Shown piece by piece: positions 8,866 to 18,164 of a stretch of DNA of 64,000 bases. Under the pieces are notes generated by a model, which saw nothing but the letters and a program-made list of their open reading frames with translations, ran no database searches and was not told where the DNA came from. Origin of the DNA: Christensenellaceae bacterium (lineage in GTDB: Bacteria > Bacillota > Clostridia > Christensenellales > CAG-138); NCBI GenBank assembly GCA_031261085.1, contig JAISKB010000022.1, positions 27,698-91,697 of the forward strand. The letters run 5' to 3'. The first letter of the stretch is position 1. Every line of letters begins with the position of its first letter. A program made the translations under genes and the position numbers.

Positions 8866-9384
8866 TTAGGAACGATCCTCATGGGGGGCTTGCAGCCTAT
8901 CCAAAGCCTGAATGAGCAGCAGACCCAGCGCCGCGCCGCCCGCATATTGGATTAGGTTGAACACCACGCCCGCCCAGGCCGCGCCCACGCCATACAAAGC
9001 GCATTCATATAAAAAGTACCCGGCCGGCATCAGCAGGCCGCTCGCGCAAACCGCGAGCAAGCGGCGCATAAAGCCGCTTTGCCCCGCCAAAAGCTTGCCG
9101 GCGACAAACGCCATAGCCGCCTTAATCAGCAGCGTGGCCGGCGCATATAGGGCGCTGCCCAGTATCAGATCGGCCAACGCGCTGCCTATGCCCGCCGCCA
9201 CGGCGCCCCAAGGCCCGCCCAGCAAAAACGCGGCGGTATATACCACGGCATCCCCGGCGTTTACATAAGCGCCCGAAATATTGGGTATGGGTATGACGAT
9301 GGCAATCGTCACCACGGCCACCAACGCACAGAGCATGGCCACCCGAATCATAAGCTGTATCTTTTTATCATTTGGTTGTTTCAT
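8866..9384 (-). CDS. ECF transporter S component, substrate unknown
   Basis: 172 aa with about five or six hydrophobic helices. It shows the substrate-binding S-component pattern of the YpdP/riboflavin-like family: a short basic N-terminus, then ISGAYVNAGDAVVYTAAFLLGG and a second half with ALADLILGSALYAPATLLIKA. S components capture a vitamin or metal-type ligand and dock on a shared EcfA-A'-T module, which is encoded upstream in the same run. It lies 30 bases after truA. No riboswitch or neighbour identifies the ligand. Confidence 0.8.
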   Translation of the reverse strand: MKQPNDKKIQLMIRVAMLCALVAVVTIAIVIPIPNISGAYVNAGDAVVYTAAFLLGGPWGAVAAGIGSALADLILGSALYAPATLLIKAAMAFVAGKLLAGQSGFMRRLLAVCASGLLMPAGYFLYECALYGVGAAWAGVVFNLIQYAGGAALGLLLIQALDRLQAPHEDRS

Positions 9385-9414
9385 ATATATGCCTCCTGGT
9401 CATATTCTAAATTA

Positions 9415-10176
9415 TTATATATATTCCGCGGTATCGAAGCCCGGGTATTCCACCCGGTAAAGCATGAGCCCGTGCGCCGGTGCGGTGGCCCCGGCATCGT
9501 TGCGGCTGCCGCTTTGAAGGGCCTGCGCCATACAGCCCGGCTCCCGCTTGCCCCCGCCTATTTCCAGCATGGTGCCCACCAAAATGCGCACCATGTTGTA
9601 TAAAAAGCCGCTCCCGGTCACGTCATAGCAAAGCAAATTCCCCGCCTGCGTCCACTCGGATTGATAGAGCGTACGCACCGTGTTTTGCATCTCCACCCCG
9701 GCGGCCTTAAACGCCGCAAAGTCATGCTCGCCCAGCAGCGGCGCCGCCGCTTGCCGCATGCGCGCTATCTCCAGCGGGTAATGCACATGCAACGCGGTAT
9801 TGCGGTGGAACACATCGGCGTGGGGCGCTTGGCGCACCGTGTAGCGATAGTGCTTTTTGACCACATCAAACCGCGCATGAAAGCCCTCGGGCGCCTCCTC
9901 GCTGTGCAGCACGCGGATATCGCCGGGCAGCCCCGCGTTGAGCGCATAGCAAAATTTTTCGGGCGGGATGCGGCAACCCGTATCGAAGTGCGCCACCTGC
10001 GCGCGCGCGTGCACACCGCTGTCGGTGCGGCCGGAGGCGTGCAGGCGCGTGCTCTCCCCGGTCAGCTTATAAAGCTCCGCCTCCAGCACCTGCTGTATAG
10101 CCAAGCCGTTGGCCTGCACCTGCCAGCCCACATAGGCGGTGCCGTCGTATTGGAGTATCAGCCGTATGCGCTTCAT
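9415..10176 (-). CDS. truA: tRNA pseudouridine(38-40) synthase
   Basis: 253 aa. Converts uridines 38-40 of tRNA anticodon stems to pseudouridine. The catalytic Asp lies in ASGRTDSGVHA (about residue 52). Other family segments: LQYDGTAYVGWQ at the N-terminus, HARFDVVKKHYRY and GSGFLYNMVRILVGTM. The start overlaps the stop of the preceding small gene by 4 bases (ATGA). truA after ecfAAT is the classic Gram-positive order downstream of rplQ. Confidence 0.97.
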   Translation of the reverse strand: MKRIRLILQYDGTAYVGWQVQANGLAIQQVLEAELYKLTGESTRLHASGRTDSGVHARAQVAHFDTGCRIPPEKFCYALNAGLPGDIRVLHSEEAPEGFHARFDVVKKHYRYTVRQAPHADVFHRNTALHVHYPLEIARMRQAAAPLLGEHDFAAFKAAGVEMQNTVRTLYQSEWTQAGNLLCYDVTGSGFLYNMVRILVGTMLEIGGGKREPGCMAQALQSGSRNDAGATAPAHGLMLYRVEYPGFDTAEYI

Positions 10177-10607
10177 GGCGCGCTGTCCCCCTCGATGGGT
10201 TTGATTTCGCCCGTCGTGATGGATTGTATAAACCCCAGCTCCACTCCGTCATCCCGCACAAACAGCGTTATCACATCTTTGTTTTGCAGTGCGCACAGCA
10301 GCAGGGTTAAATCCCCCACGGCGTTTGCGTCGCTGGGGAAGCCGCCCCGCTCGCTCGCCTCCACCGCCTCCCGCACATCCACACCCTGCAGCGCCTGTGA
10401 AATGGATTGGCCGGCAAAGCTGCCCGCGCTATACAGGTCGCCGGCCTGCACGGTATAGCCCCGCGCCCGCAGCAATGCCGCGATGGGCTCATAGGGGTGC
10501 TGTGCCCGCAATTGAAAGCTTAGCACCAAGCCCAGCGCCAGCAACGCCAGCCCCAGCAGGAGCGCAACGCGCTTCCACACATGCTTTTCTTCCATTTTTG
10601 CTTCCAT
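10173..10607 (-). CDS. Small membrane-anchored protein of unknown function
   Basis: 144 aa, not recognised. A basic N-terminus and one hydrophobic helix (about residues 12-30) precede an extracytoplasmic-looking soluble domain of about 110 residues containing ARGYTVQAGDLYSAGSFAG and a C-terminal FVRDDGVELGFIQ. No lipobox is visible. ATG at 10607 overlaps the EcfT stop (TGATG), and the gene's end overlaps truA, so it is locked into the ecf-truA operon. A start at an internal Met (10595) is also possible. A link to ECF transport or to cell-envelope sensing cannot be argued from sequence. Confidence 0.7.
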   Translation of the reverse strand: MEAKMEEKHVWKRVALLLGLALLALGLVLSFQLRAQHPYEPIAALLRARGYTVQAGDLYSAGSFAGQSISQALQGVDVREAVEASERGGFPSDANAVGDLTLLLCALQNKDVITLFVRDDGVELGFIQSITTGEIKPIEGDSAP

Positions 10608-11410
10608 CACGCCCTCGCCTGCACGATTATGATGAGCGCGGCCAAGGCCAGCATCACCGCCGCGGCCAAGCCATCCCCCACGCTAAAGCGCAGCACATGC
10701 ATGCGCGTGCGCCCCTCCCCGCCATGGTAGCAGCGGCTTTCCATCGCCATGGCCAGCTCGTCCGCCCGGTGGAACGCGCTCACGAACAACGGCACCAATA
10801 TGGGCACCATGGCCTTGGCGCGCCGCACCAGGCTGCCGGTTTCAAAATCGGCCCCGCGCGAAAGCTGCGCCTTCATGATTTTATCCGCCTCTTCCAGCAA
10901 TGTGGGTATAAACCGCAGCGCGATGGTCATCATCATGGCCAGCTCGTGCGCGGGGAACTTAAGCTTGCTCAGCGGCAGCAGCAGCCGCTCCAACCCATCG
11001 GTCAGCGCGATGGGGGTGGTGGTGAGCGTCATGAGCGAGGTGCCCGATACCAGCAATATCAGCCGCAGAGCGAAATAAAACGCCTGCCGCACACCGCCGG
11101 TGGTGATGTGAATGATGCGCCAATCCCACAGCGGCGCGCCCCCCGGCGTAACCAGCAAATTGATGACGAACATGAATATCAATATCCACTTGAGGGGCTT
11201 TAGCGACCGATACACATAGCTGAGCGGCACTTGCGCAAGCAGCGTAACGCCCACCACAAACGCGGCAAGCGGCAAAAACAGCCACATATTTTGCACCGAA
11301 AACGCCACCGCGATAAACGCCATCATCAGCAGCAGCTTCGTGCGCGGATCCAGCCTGTGTATGGGGGAATTCCCCGGGAAATACTGGCCCAGCGTAATAT
11401 CTTTAAACAT
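10607..11410 (-). CDS. ecfT: ECF transporter transmembrane protein EcfT
   Basis: 267 aa polytopic membrane protein. It couples the two ATPases to interchangeable substrate-binding S components. The N-terminal HRLDPRTKLLL is typical, and the two cytoplasmic coupling-helix motifs appear as LSRGADF and MESRCYHGG, where a Cys replaces the usual Gly of the second motif. It follows ecfA2 with an 8-base overlap, the standard EcfA1-EcfA2-EcfT order. Confidence 0.94.
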   Translation of the reverse strand: MFKDITLGQYFPGNSPIHRLDPRTKLLLMMAFIAVAFSVQNMWLFLPLAAFVVGVTLLAQVPLSYVYRSLKPLKWILIFMFVINLLVTPGGAPLWDWRIIHITTGGVRQAFYFALRLILLVSGTSLMTLTTTPIALTDGLERLLLPLSKLKFPAHELAMMMTIALRFIPTLLEEADKIMKAQLSRGADFETGSLVRRAKAMVPILVPLFVSAFHRADELAMAMESRCYHGGEGRTRMHVLRFSVGDGLAAAVMLALAALIIIVQARA

Positions 11411-12254
11411 GGCCGCCCCCCCCGCTCAACAGGAATTGCGCCATTTCATTCACATCGTATATAGAGGGAACCTCCACGCCGCGCGCGCGGAGCGCGCGGG
11501 CCAAGCGGCACATTTCGGGCAAATCCAAGCCGATGGAAAGCAGCTCATCCTCCTGCCCAAACACCTCGGCAGGCGTACCCACCCTAAGCAGCTCGCCGCC
11601 GTTGAGCACCGCGATGCGGTCGCAGCAGCGGGCGATATCCTCCATGGAATGGGAAACCATCACCACCGCGCAGCCTATTTCCTGCCGCAGCGAATCGATG
11701 GTGGTGAGTATCGCCTGGCGGCCGACAGGGTCCAGCCCGGCCATAGGTTCATCCAGCACCAGGTACTTGGGGCGCATGGCGATGATGCCGGCCAGCGCCG
11801 CGCGGCGTTTTTCACCGCCGCTCAGCTCAAACGGCGATTTTTCGGCAAAGCGCGCATAGGGCAAGCCCACCAGCTGCATGGCCTCTTGCACCCGCGCTTC
11901 TATTTCGGCATCGCTTAGCCCCATGTTATGCGGGCCATACGCAATATCCCTGGCGACCGTTTCTTCAAACAACTGATATTCGGGGTATTGAAACACCATG
12001 CCCACCTTGCGGCGGCCCAAAACGCGCTGTTTTTTATCGGCCATGTTCAGGCCATCCACCAAAATAGCGCCGGCAGTGGGTTGCAAAATGCCGCCCATGT
12101 GCTGTACAAGGGTGGTTTTGCCGCTGCCGGTATGCCCAATGAGCCCCAAGAATTCCCCATCGCAAACCGTCAGGTCGATATTGCTAAGCGCAGCGTGCTG
12201 CAGGGCGCTGCCCTGCATATAGTGGTGGCTTACACCACGGATTTGTATTGGCAT
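11403..12254 (-). CDS. ecfA2: ECF transporter ATP-binding protein EcfA2
   Basis: 283 aa ABC ATPase. Walker A GHTGSGKTTL, Q-loop FQYPEYQLFEETV, signature LSGGEKRRAAL, Walker B YLVLDEPMAGLD and the switch His in VMVSHSME. The FQYPEYQLF Q-loop is typical of EcfA2. Start at 12254 (MPIQIRGV) is chosen because upstream residues do not match the family and it overlaps the end of ecfA1 by 25 bases. It pairs with EcfA1 to drive vitamin or metal uptake. Confidence 0.95.
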   Translation of the reverse strand: MPIQIRGVSHHYMQGSALQHAALSNIDLTVCDGEFLGLIGHTGSGKTTLVQHMGGILQPTAGAILVDGLNMADKKQRVLGRRKVGMVFQYPEYQLFEETVARDIAYGPHNMGLSDAEIEARVQEAMQLVGLPYARFAEKSPFELSGGEKRRAALAGIIAMRPKYLVLDEPMAGLDPVGRQAILTTIDSLRQEIGCAVVMVSHSMEDIARCCDRIAVLNGGELLRVGTPAEVFGQEDELLSIGLDLPEMCRLARALRARGVEVPSIYDVNEMAQFLLSGGGGHV

Positions 12255-13051
12255 ATCGCGTCCGCAAGCTCCTCGCTGGTAAGGCACACGGGCAATTCCA
12301 TACCGCCCGCGGCCAGTTTATCTCTTAACTGCGCGGCGGCCGGCAGCGCCAGCCCATGCTCCCGCACAAATTCACCCCGGCTGAACACCTCGCGCGGCGT
12401 GCCCACGCAAATCAGCCGCCCGCCATCCATCAGCGCCACCCGGTCACATAAGACGGCCTCCTCCATATATTGCGTGATCATCACCACGGTAATGCCCTGG
12501 CGGTGCAAGTCCTGCACGATTGCGAGCACATCCCTTCGCCCCTTAGGATCCAGCATGGCGGTCGCTTCATCGAGCACCAGCACAGCAGGCTGCATAGCCA
12601 GCATGCCCGCTATGGCGATGCGCTGCTTTTGCCCGCCGCTGAGCATGTGCGGCGCGCTCTTCGCAAACGTCTCCATGCCTACACTGGCCAGCGCGGCATC
12701 CACCCGCTCGCGTATTTGCGCGCTGGGGACGCCCATGTTCTCGGGTCCAAAGGCTACGTCCTCCTCCACCACGGTGGTAACCAGCTGATTATCCGGGTTT
12801 TGGAACACCATGCCCACCTTTTGCCGTATGCCCAGCGTATTCGCCTCGTCCCGCGTATCCATACCCATTACCGTAACGCAGCCCGCATCAGGCAGCAGCA
12901 GGGCATTAAGATGCTTGGCCAGCGTGCTTTTGCCGCTGCCGTTATGGCCCACCACCGCCAGCAGCTCGCCGCGTTCTATCGTGAGTGACACATCGCAAAG
13001 CGCCACGTTTTCGGCATCGTAGTGGTATGTCACATGTTCAAGGGTTATCAT
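12230..13051 (-). CDS. ecfA1: ECF transporter ATP-binding protein EcfA1
   Basis: 273 aa ABC ATPase. Walker A GHNGSGKSTLAKH, Q-loop FQNPDNQLVTTVVEEDVAFGPEN, signature LSGGQKQRIAIA, Walker B VLVLDEATAMLDP. The switch position reads MITQYMEEA, with Gln where His is usual; this is common in EcfA1. ATG at 13051 follows AAAGGATG. First gene of the minus-strand ecf run; it is separated from rplQ by a small plus-strand gene, so it cannot simply read through from the ribosomal cluster. Confidence 0.95.
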   Translation of the reverse strand: MITLEHVTYHYDAENVALCDVSLTIERGELLAVVGHNGSGKSTLAKHLNALLLPDAGCVTVMGMDTRDEANTLGIRQKVGMVFQNPDNQLVTTVVEEDVAFGPENMGVPSAQIRERVDAALASVGMETFAKSAPHMLSGGQKQRIAIAGMLAMQPAVLVLDEATAMLDPKGRRDVLAIVQDLHRQGITVVMITQYMEEAVLCDRVALMDGGRLICVGTPREVFSRGEFVREHGLALPAAAQLRDKLAAGGMELPVCLTSEELADAICQYKSVV

Positions 13052-13155
13052 GCGCGCGCATCCTTTCGCCGCCCAATATAAAACGCCCACGCGGGGCAAA
13101 AGCGGTCGGTAATGATTTATTATAACCCGCTTGCCTTTTTATTACAATCATCTTA

Positions 13156-13164
13156 TGGTATAAT
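13156..13164 (+). promoter_or_regulatory. Extended -10 promoter of zinc-ribbon gene
   Basis: TGGTATAAT, a perfect extended -10 element (-10 at 13159-13164). No good -35 is seen at 17 bases. A second TATAAT at 13174-13179 could serve as an alternative. The RBS GGAGGT (13188-13193) and ATG at 13202 follow. Confidence 0.55.
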
Positions 13165-13201
13165 ACTTTTGTCTATAATATAAAAATGGAGGTATTATAC
13201 C

Positions 13202-13579
13202 ATGCTTTGTTCCAACTGCGGTAAACAAAACGACAACGGCACGATTTTTTGCGTAAGCTGCGGCGCCAAGCTCCCCGAAGCGGAGGTGCAGCCGGTATCC
13301 TCTTATGTCGTTAGGGAGGATGCGCCCCGCAAGCCGCTCGGCGTAGGGGATTTTATTCTGATGGAGCTGCTCGCGCGCATCCCGCTCGTAAACCTGATTA
13401 TGTTCTGCGTTTGGGGGTTTAGCAGCGACACCGAACCAAATCGCAAAAACTGGGCGATTTCCCGCCTGATTTGGATTGGTATCGGCATAGCGCTATCCGT
13501 TATTTTCGGGTTCGTCCTTGTAGCCATCGCCGGCGCCGCATATGGTTCGCTCTCTAACTTCCCGGGCTGGGGCATATAA
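13202..13579 (+). CDS. Zinc-ribbon membrane protein, function unknown
   Basis: 125 aa. The N-terminal zinc ribbon CSNCGK...CVSCGA (two CxxC pairs 12 residues apart) is followed by a linker and two hydrophobic helices at about residues 50-72 and 84-112. GGAGGT sits 8 bases before the ATG. Proteins of this layout are common in Clostridia and lack an assigned role. It is an isolated plus-strand gene wedged between the minus-strand rplQ and ecfA1, with its own promoter and terminator. Confidence 0.8.
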   Translation: MLCSNCGKQNDNGTIFCVSCGAKLPEAEVQPVSSYVVREDAPRKPLGVGDFILMELLARIPLVNLIMFCVWGFSSDTEPNRKNWAISRLIWIGIGIALSVIFGFVLVAIAGAAYGSLSNFPGWGI

Positions 13580-13602
13580 CCACCGCATCTGCATCAAAAG
13601 CT

Positions 13603-13634
13603 AAAAAGCGCGCCCAAGCTTGGGCGCGCTTTTT
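13603..13634. terminator. Bidirectional terminator
   Basis: A perfect 32-base palindrome with A5 on one side and T5 on the other, GC-rich core GCGCGCCCA and a 4-base centre. It can end both the zinc-ribbon gene (plus) and the rplQ end of the ribosomal supercluster (minus). Confidence 0.9.
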
Positions 13635-13661
13635 GAAGCGTTTCGCTTATGCGGCAGAGCG

Positions 13662-14153
13662 TTAGATAAGCTCCAATACCGCCATTTCGGCGCCATCGCC
13701 GCGGCGGGGCCCCATCTTGAGTATACGGGTATATCCGCCCTTGCGCTCTATGTACTTGGGCGCTATCTCACGCAGCAGCTTTTCTACCACGGGATGCGCC
13801 GTTTCCTTGGCGCGCGTTTTGTATTCACCCTTTGTCTCTTTATCTTTGCGGGGCACAGGGATGTCATACAGGTATGCCATGATCTGGCGGCGCGCATGCA
13901 GCTTGCTCGGCAGGTCATTTTGCTTTTCGACCTTAACGATTTGTTGCTTATCGTTGCGGGTCTCTTTTTCGACTGTAACGGAGTTGTTATACTCGCGCAC
14001 GGCGAGAGTAATCAGCTTTTCGGCAATGGGGCGCACTTCCTTCGCGCGCGCTTGTGTGGTGATGATCTTGCCGTTCCACAACAGCGCGGTGGTGAGGTTG
14101 CGCAGCATGGCATCGCGCTGATCGGTCGCCTTACCAAGCTTACGGTTTGGCAT
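13662..14153 (-). CDS. rplQ: Ribosomal protein L17, enlarged
   Basis: 163 aa, against about 115-130 usually. The core is clear: [18 protein letters not shown] at the N-terminus, [15 protein letters not shown], and [18 protein letters not shown] at the C-terminus. The extra length lies in two places, a charged stretch after LITLA (about residues 52-85) and a lysine-rich loop around [16 protein letters not shown] (about 98-115). Last gene of the alpha operon, directly after rpoA. Confidence 0.95.
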   Translation of the reverse strand: MPNRKLGKATDQRDAMLRNLTTALLWNGKIITTQARAKEVRPIAEKLITLAVREYNNSVTVEKETRNDKQQIVKVEKQNDLPSKLHARRQIMAYLYDIPVPRKDKETKGEYKTRAKETAHPVVEKLLREIAPKYIERKGGYTRILKMGPRRGDGAEMAVLELI

Positions 14154-14179
14154 GTTGGTTCCTCCTTAATAATATCGGG

Positions 14180-15121
14180 TTAGTCTTCGCTGTGGCGCAG
14201 GCCCAGCCCCAAAGCGGTGAGCTTTTGCTGCACCTCCTCGAGCGACTTGCGGCCAAGGTTGCGCACCTTCATCATTTCTTCTTCGTTGCGCTGCACCAAT
14301 TCATCTACCGTGTTGATACCGGCGCGCTTTAGGCAGTTATACGAGCGGACGGAAAGCTCAAGCTCCTCGATGGTCATCTCGAGTATCTTCTCTTTCTTAT
14401 CCTCTTCCTTCTCCACCAATATCTCTACGCCCTGCACATGCTCGGTGAGATTGATGAACAGCGAAAGATGCTCGGTAAGTATCTTGGCTGCCAGCGACAC
14501 CGCCTCATCGGGCTTGATGGTGCCATCGGTCAATATCTCCAGCGAGAGCTTGTCGTAGTCGGTAATTTGGCCTACGCGGGTATCCTCAACGGTGAAATTC
14601 ACCTTGCGAATCGGCGTGAATATGGAATCGACCGCGATTTGGCCGATAGGCATATCCGCCCGTTTGTTGCGCTCCGCCGCCACATAGCCGCGGCCGCTTT
14701 CCAGTATGATCTCCATATAGAGCCTGGCGCCGTCATCCAGCGTGGCAATATGCAGCTCGGGGTTCACGATTTCTACATCGCTATCCACCGTCATATCCCC
14801 CGCGGTCACCTCGCACGCGCCTACCGCATCGATGATGACCTTTTTGGGGCCGTTTGCGTGCATCTTTACGCACAGGTTCTTCAGGTTGAGGATGATTTCG
14901 GTTACATCCTCCCGCACGCCTTCTACAGTGGAGAATTCGTGCAGCACGCTGTCGATCTTAACGGAAGATACCGCAACGCCGGGCAGAGAGGAAAGCAGAA
15001 CCCTGCGCAGCGAGTTGCCCAGCGTGATGCCGAAGCCGCGTTCCAGCGGTTCCACGACAAACTTGCCATAGTCTTCGCCAAGTTCTACACATTCTATCTT
15101 GGGCCGTTCGATTTCTATCAT
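14180..15121 (-). CDS. rpoA: RNA polymerase alpha subunit
   Basis: 313 aa. The N-terminal dimerisation domain contains [20 protein letters not shown]; the C-terminal domain, which contacts UP elements and activators, contains [17 protein letters not shown] and [18 protein letters not shown] site lies 8 bases before ATG. Ends 26 bases before rplQ. Confidence 0.98.
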   Translation of the reverse strand: MIEIERPKIECVELGEDYGKFVVEPLERGFGITLGNSLRRVLLSSLPGVAVSSVKIDSVLHEFSTVEGVREDVTEIILNLKNLCVKMHANGPKKVIIDAVGACEVTAGDMTVDSDVEIVNPELHIATLDDGARLYMEIILESGRGYVAAERNKRADMPIGQIAVDSIFTPIRKVNFTVEDTRVGQITDYDKLSLEILTDGTIKPDEAVSLAAKILTEHLSLFINLTEHVQGVEILVEKEEDKKEKILEMTIEELELSVRSYNCLKRAGINTVDELVQRNEEEMMKVRNLGRKSLEEVQQKLTALGLGLRHSED

Positions 15122-15179
15122 TCACATATCCCCTCTCTTTGTTTGTTGCTCCGTCGATTAGGGCTGTACGCGCGTTTCA

Positions 15180-15809
15180 TTACCTGGAGTAGAACTCGAC
15201 GATGAGGTGCTCCTCAACGGTCAGGTCTATGTCGTCGCGCTGCGGCATCGCAATCACCTTGCCGGTGAGCGCGTCGGCATCAAGCTCCAGCCACTTGGGG
15301 ATAGGCTTGGAAGCGCCCTGTTCGCGCAGTTCCTTCAAGCATTCCATATCGCGGCTGCGGTCTTTTACCGTGATGACCTGGCCGGACCTAACCAAAAAGC
15401 TCGCGATATCGACCTTGCCGCCATCCACACGGATATGCCCATGGTTCACCATTTGGCGCGCCATGGGGCGGCTATCGGCTAACCCTAAGCGGTATACGAC
15501 GTTATCCAACCTGCGTTCCAACAGAGAGAGCAGATTTTCGCCCGTAGCGCCGCGCATATTGGCAGCCATTTCATAGTATTTCCTAAACTGGGATTCCAAT
15601 ACACCGTATGCGCGGCGGCACTTTTGCTTTTCACGAAGCTGGATGCCATACTCGCTTTGCTTCCTCTGGCGGGCTGCACCGTGCTGGCCGGGTATGGTGT
15701 GCCGCTTTACCACGGCGCACTTGGCGCTGTAGCACCGGTCGCCCTTGAGGAACAGCTTGACGCCTTCACGGCGGCACTGCCTGCAAACGGAATCTGTATA
15801 TCTTGCCAT
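15180..15809 (-). CDS. rpsD: Ribosomal protein S4 (zinc-binding type)
   Basis: 209 aa. Start at 15809 ([16 protein letters not shown]). The N-terminus keeps a zinc ribbon, CRQC ... CYSAKC, marking the four-cysteine form. The S4 RNA-binding domain ([27 protein letters not shown] region) is intact. S4 nucleates 30S assembly and often autoregulates the alpha operon; its position between rpsK and rpoA is canonical. Confidence 0.97.
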   Translation of the reverse strand: MARYTDSVCRQCRREGVKLFLKGDRCYSAKCAVVKRHTIPGQHGAARQRKQSEYGIQLREKQKCRRAYGVLESQFRKYYEMAANMRGATGENLLSLLERRLDNVVYRLGLADSRPMARQMVNHGHIRVDGGKVDIASFLVRSGQVITVKDRSRDMECLKELREQGASKPIPKWLELDADALTGKVIAMPQRDDIDLTVEEHLIVEFYSR

Positions 15810-15823
15810 ATCGTTTGCCCTCC

Positions 15824-16228
15824 TTAGACTCTTCTGCGCTTGGGCGGACGGCAACCGTTATGCGGTATGGGCGTCACGTCCTTGATCATGTTGACCTCCA
15901 GGCCGGCGCTCTGCAGCGCGCGGATAGCGGCTTCACGGCCGCTGCCGGGGCCCTTCACATATACCTCTACGGTGCGAAGGCCATGCTCCATCGCAGCCTT
16001 GGCTGCGGTTTCGGAGGCCATTTGCGCCGCGAAGGGCGTGCTCTTTCTGCTGCCGCGGAAGCCTAGGCCGCCGGCGGAAGCCCACGAAAGGGCGTTGCCC
16101 TGCAGGTCGGTGATGGTCACCATGGTGTTGTTAAAAGAGGAACGGATATGCGCAGCGCCACGCTCAATGTTTTTCTTCTCGCGACGCTTGCGGCTGGTCT
16201 TTTTGACCTTACCTTTTGCTGCTGCCAT
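15824..16228 (-). CDS. rpsK: Ribosomal protein S11
   Basis: 134 aa, normal length. Family segments: [33 protein letters not shown] and the basic C-terminus [12 protein letters not shown] platform protein of the 30S subunit that contacts the mRNA exit region. 14 bases separate it from each neighbour (rpsM and rpsD). Confidence 0.98.
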   Translation of the reverse strand: MAAAKGKVKKTSRKRREKKNIERGAAHIRSSFNNTMVTITDLQGNALSWASAGGLGFRGSRKSTPFAAQMASETAAKAAMEHGLRTVEVYVKGPGSGREAAIRALQSAGLEVNMIKDVTPIPHNGCRPPKRRRV

Positions 16229-16242
16229 CTTACAATTCCTCC

Positions 16243-16611
16243 TTACTTCTTACGGCCGCCCGCGCTGCGTTTGGGGCCCTTGCGGGTACGGGCGTTTTGC
16301 TTGGTGCTCTGGCCGCGCACGGGCAAGCCCTTGCGATGCCGCACGCCGCGGTAACAGCCAATTTCGATAAGGCGCTTGATGTTCAACGAGGTTTCACGCC
16401 TTAAATCGCCCTCAACCTTCACGTGGTGGTCGATATACTCTCTGAGTTTGTTCACGTCCGTTTCGGACAGATCCCGCACCCGGATATCAGGGTCCACGCC
16501 GGTTGCGGAAAGAATGTTGGAAGCGGTCTTACGGCCGATGCCAAAGATGTATGTCAGGCCGATCTCGACTCGTTTTTCCCTTGGCAGATCCACGCCGGAT
16601 ATACGTGCCAT
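16243..16611 (-). CDS. rpsM: Ribosomal protein S13
   Basis: 122 aa from ATG at 16611 ([10 protein letters not shown]); more upstream in-frame codons do not match S13, and GGAGG precedes this ATG. Contains the helix-hairpin-helix [15 protein letters not shown] and the tRNA-contacting tail [16 protein letters not shown] 144-base GC-rich gap separates it from rpmJ, longer than any other within the alpha segment. Confidence 0.97.
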   Translation of the reverse strand: MARISGVDLPREKRVEIGLTYIFGIGRKTASNILSATGVDPDIRVRDLSETDVNKLREYIDHHVKVEGDLRRETSLNIKRLIEIGCYRGVRHRKGLPVRGQSTKQNARTRKGPKRSAGGRKK

Positions 16612-16755
16612 GAATATTACCTCCGTACTTATTTGGGTTTTATATGCTACACCCGCCGGGAACCGCAGGCAGTTTTGCCGCGGCAGCCGCCCCAACGAGA
16701 TTTTCTTCATTTGGAGCCCTGTGTTAGAGCCCCGGCTCTGCAGGGGAACTTACGT

Positions 16756-17107
<352 letters not shown>

Positions 17108-17108
17108 G

Positions 17109-17387
17109 CTATCCCTCCTCCAAAGTACTATCTTGATGGGTCAACGCGCGCAGTTCGCGGCGTATGTTCGCATCCGCGGCATCGCCGCGCAACAGCTGTG
17201 GTTCTACCCCATGCGCCTCCAGCTGGAGGTGCCTGCGCTTTTTGCGCTTGGGCTTATTTAGCTTGCGGGTGCGGCCATCGCAAAGCAGCAAATATTCCGC
17301 GCCCTCCTCGGCCACCACCACAAACCGTTTCCCCTTGCCCCGCCCCGCCGTTGCCACGGCGACGCGGCCAATGCTAGTTTTCGGCAT
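17109..17387 (-). CDS. KOW-domain RNA-binding protein (L14e/L27e-like)
   Basis: 92 aa. N-terminal KOW-type beta barrel ([21 protein letters not shown] and [19 protein letters not shown]). This family sits between map and infA in many Clostridia and is thought to bind ribosomal RNA, but its role is unproven. Overlaps the end of map by 14 bases and abuts infA, so it is an integral member of the operon. The C-terminal 30 residues are poorly conserved in character. Confidence 0.85.
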   Translation of the reverse strand: MPKTSIGRVAVATAGRGKGKRFVVVAEEGAEYLLLCDGRTRKLNKPKRKKRRHLQLEAHGVEPQLLRGDAADANIRRELRALTHQDSTLEEG

Positions 17388-18144
17388 AGGCGGCCTCCAG
17401 CGTTAACAGTTCGGGCTCGCCCTCGGTGATGACGATGGTGTTTTCGTAATGGGCGCTGGGCAATCCATCTTTGGTTATGACCGTCCAGCCATCGCTCAGC
17501 TGATATACTTCCTTGCCGCCCATGTTGATCATGGGCTCAATCGCCAGCGTCATGCCCGGCACCAGCCGCACGCCATGCCCCATCGCCTTGCTCAAAAAGT
17601 TTGGCACATCGGGCGACTCATGCATATCCCGCCCTATGCCGTGGCCCACCAGCTCGCGCACCACGCCGTAGCCGTTGGCCTCGGCATGCGCCTGTATGGC
17701 GCCGGAAATATCGCTGATGCGATACCCCCGCTTGGCGAACTGAATGCCCGCAAAAAAACATTCTTTCGTGACCTGTACCAGCCTTTGCACCTCGGGCGTT
17801 ACGCCGCCTACGCACAGCGTGCGGGCCGCGTCCCCGTGGAAGCCGTTTAGCTTGGCGCCCACATCCACACCCACGATATCGCCCTCACGAAGCTTGTAGC
17901 TGCCGGGTATGCCATGCACCACCTGTTCGTTCACGGAGGCGCATATGCTTTTGGGGTACCCGTACAGCCCCAAAAAGGACGGCTCCGCGCCATGGCTTCG
18001 GATGCAATCCTCGGCGGCGGCATCGAGTTCGGCAGTGGTTACGCCGGGCTTTGCCAGCTCGGCCAACCGTTGCAGGGTATCGCCTACCACCCGCCCCGCG
18101 GCGCGCATCTTTTCGATATCCGCCGCATTTTTGATGGTCATCAT
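17374..18144 (-). CDS. map: Methionine aminopeptidase type I
   Basis: About 256 aa. Removes initiator methionine from nascent proteins. Metal ligands are recognisable: Asp in GDIVGVDVGAKLNG, Asp in FHGDAARTL, His in ELVGHGIGRDMHE, Glu in MTLAIEPMI and Glu near SAHYENTIVI. ATG at 18144 is chosen because GGGAG lies 8 bases upstream; other in-frame Met codons at 18141 and further 5' exist. Follows adk, as is typical. Confidence 0.96.
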   Translation of the reverse strand: MMTIKNAADIEKMRAAGRVVGDTLQRLAELAKPGVTTAELDAAAEDCIRSHGAEPSFLGLYGYPKSICASVNEQVVHGIPGSYKLREGDIVGVDVGAKLNGFHGDAARTLCVGGVTPEVQRLVQVTKECFFAGIQFAKRGYRISDISGAIQAHAEANGYGVVRELVGHGIGRDMHESPDVPNFLSKAMGHGVRLVPGMTLAIEPMINMGGKEVYQLSDGWTVITKDGLPSAHYENTIVITEGEPELLTLEAAYAEN

Positions 18145-18164
18145 CGCGTTTGCTCCCATGGCCA

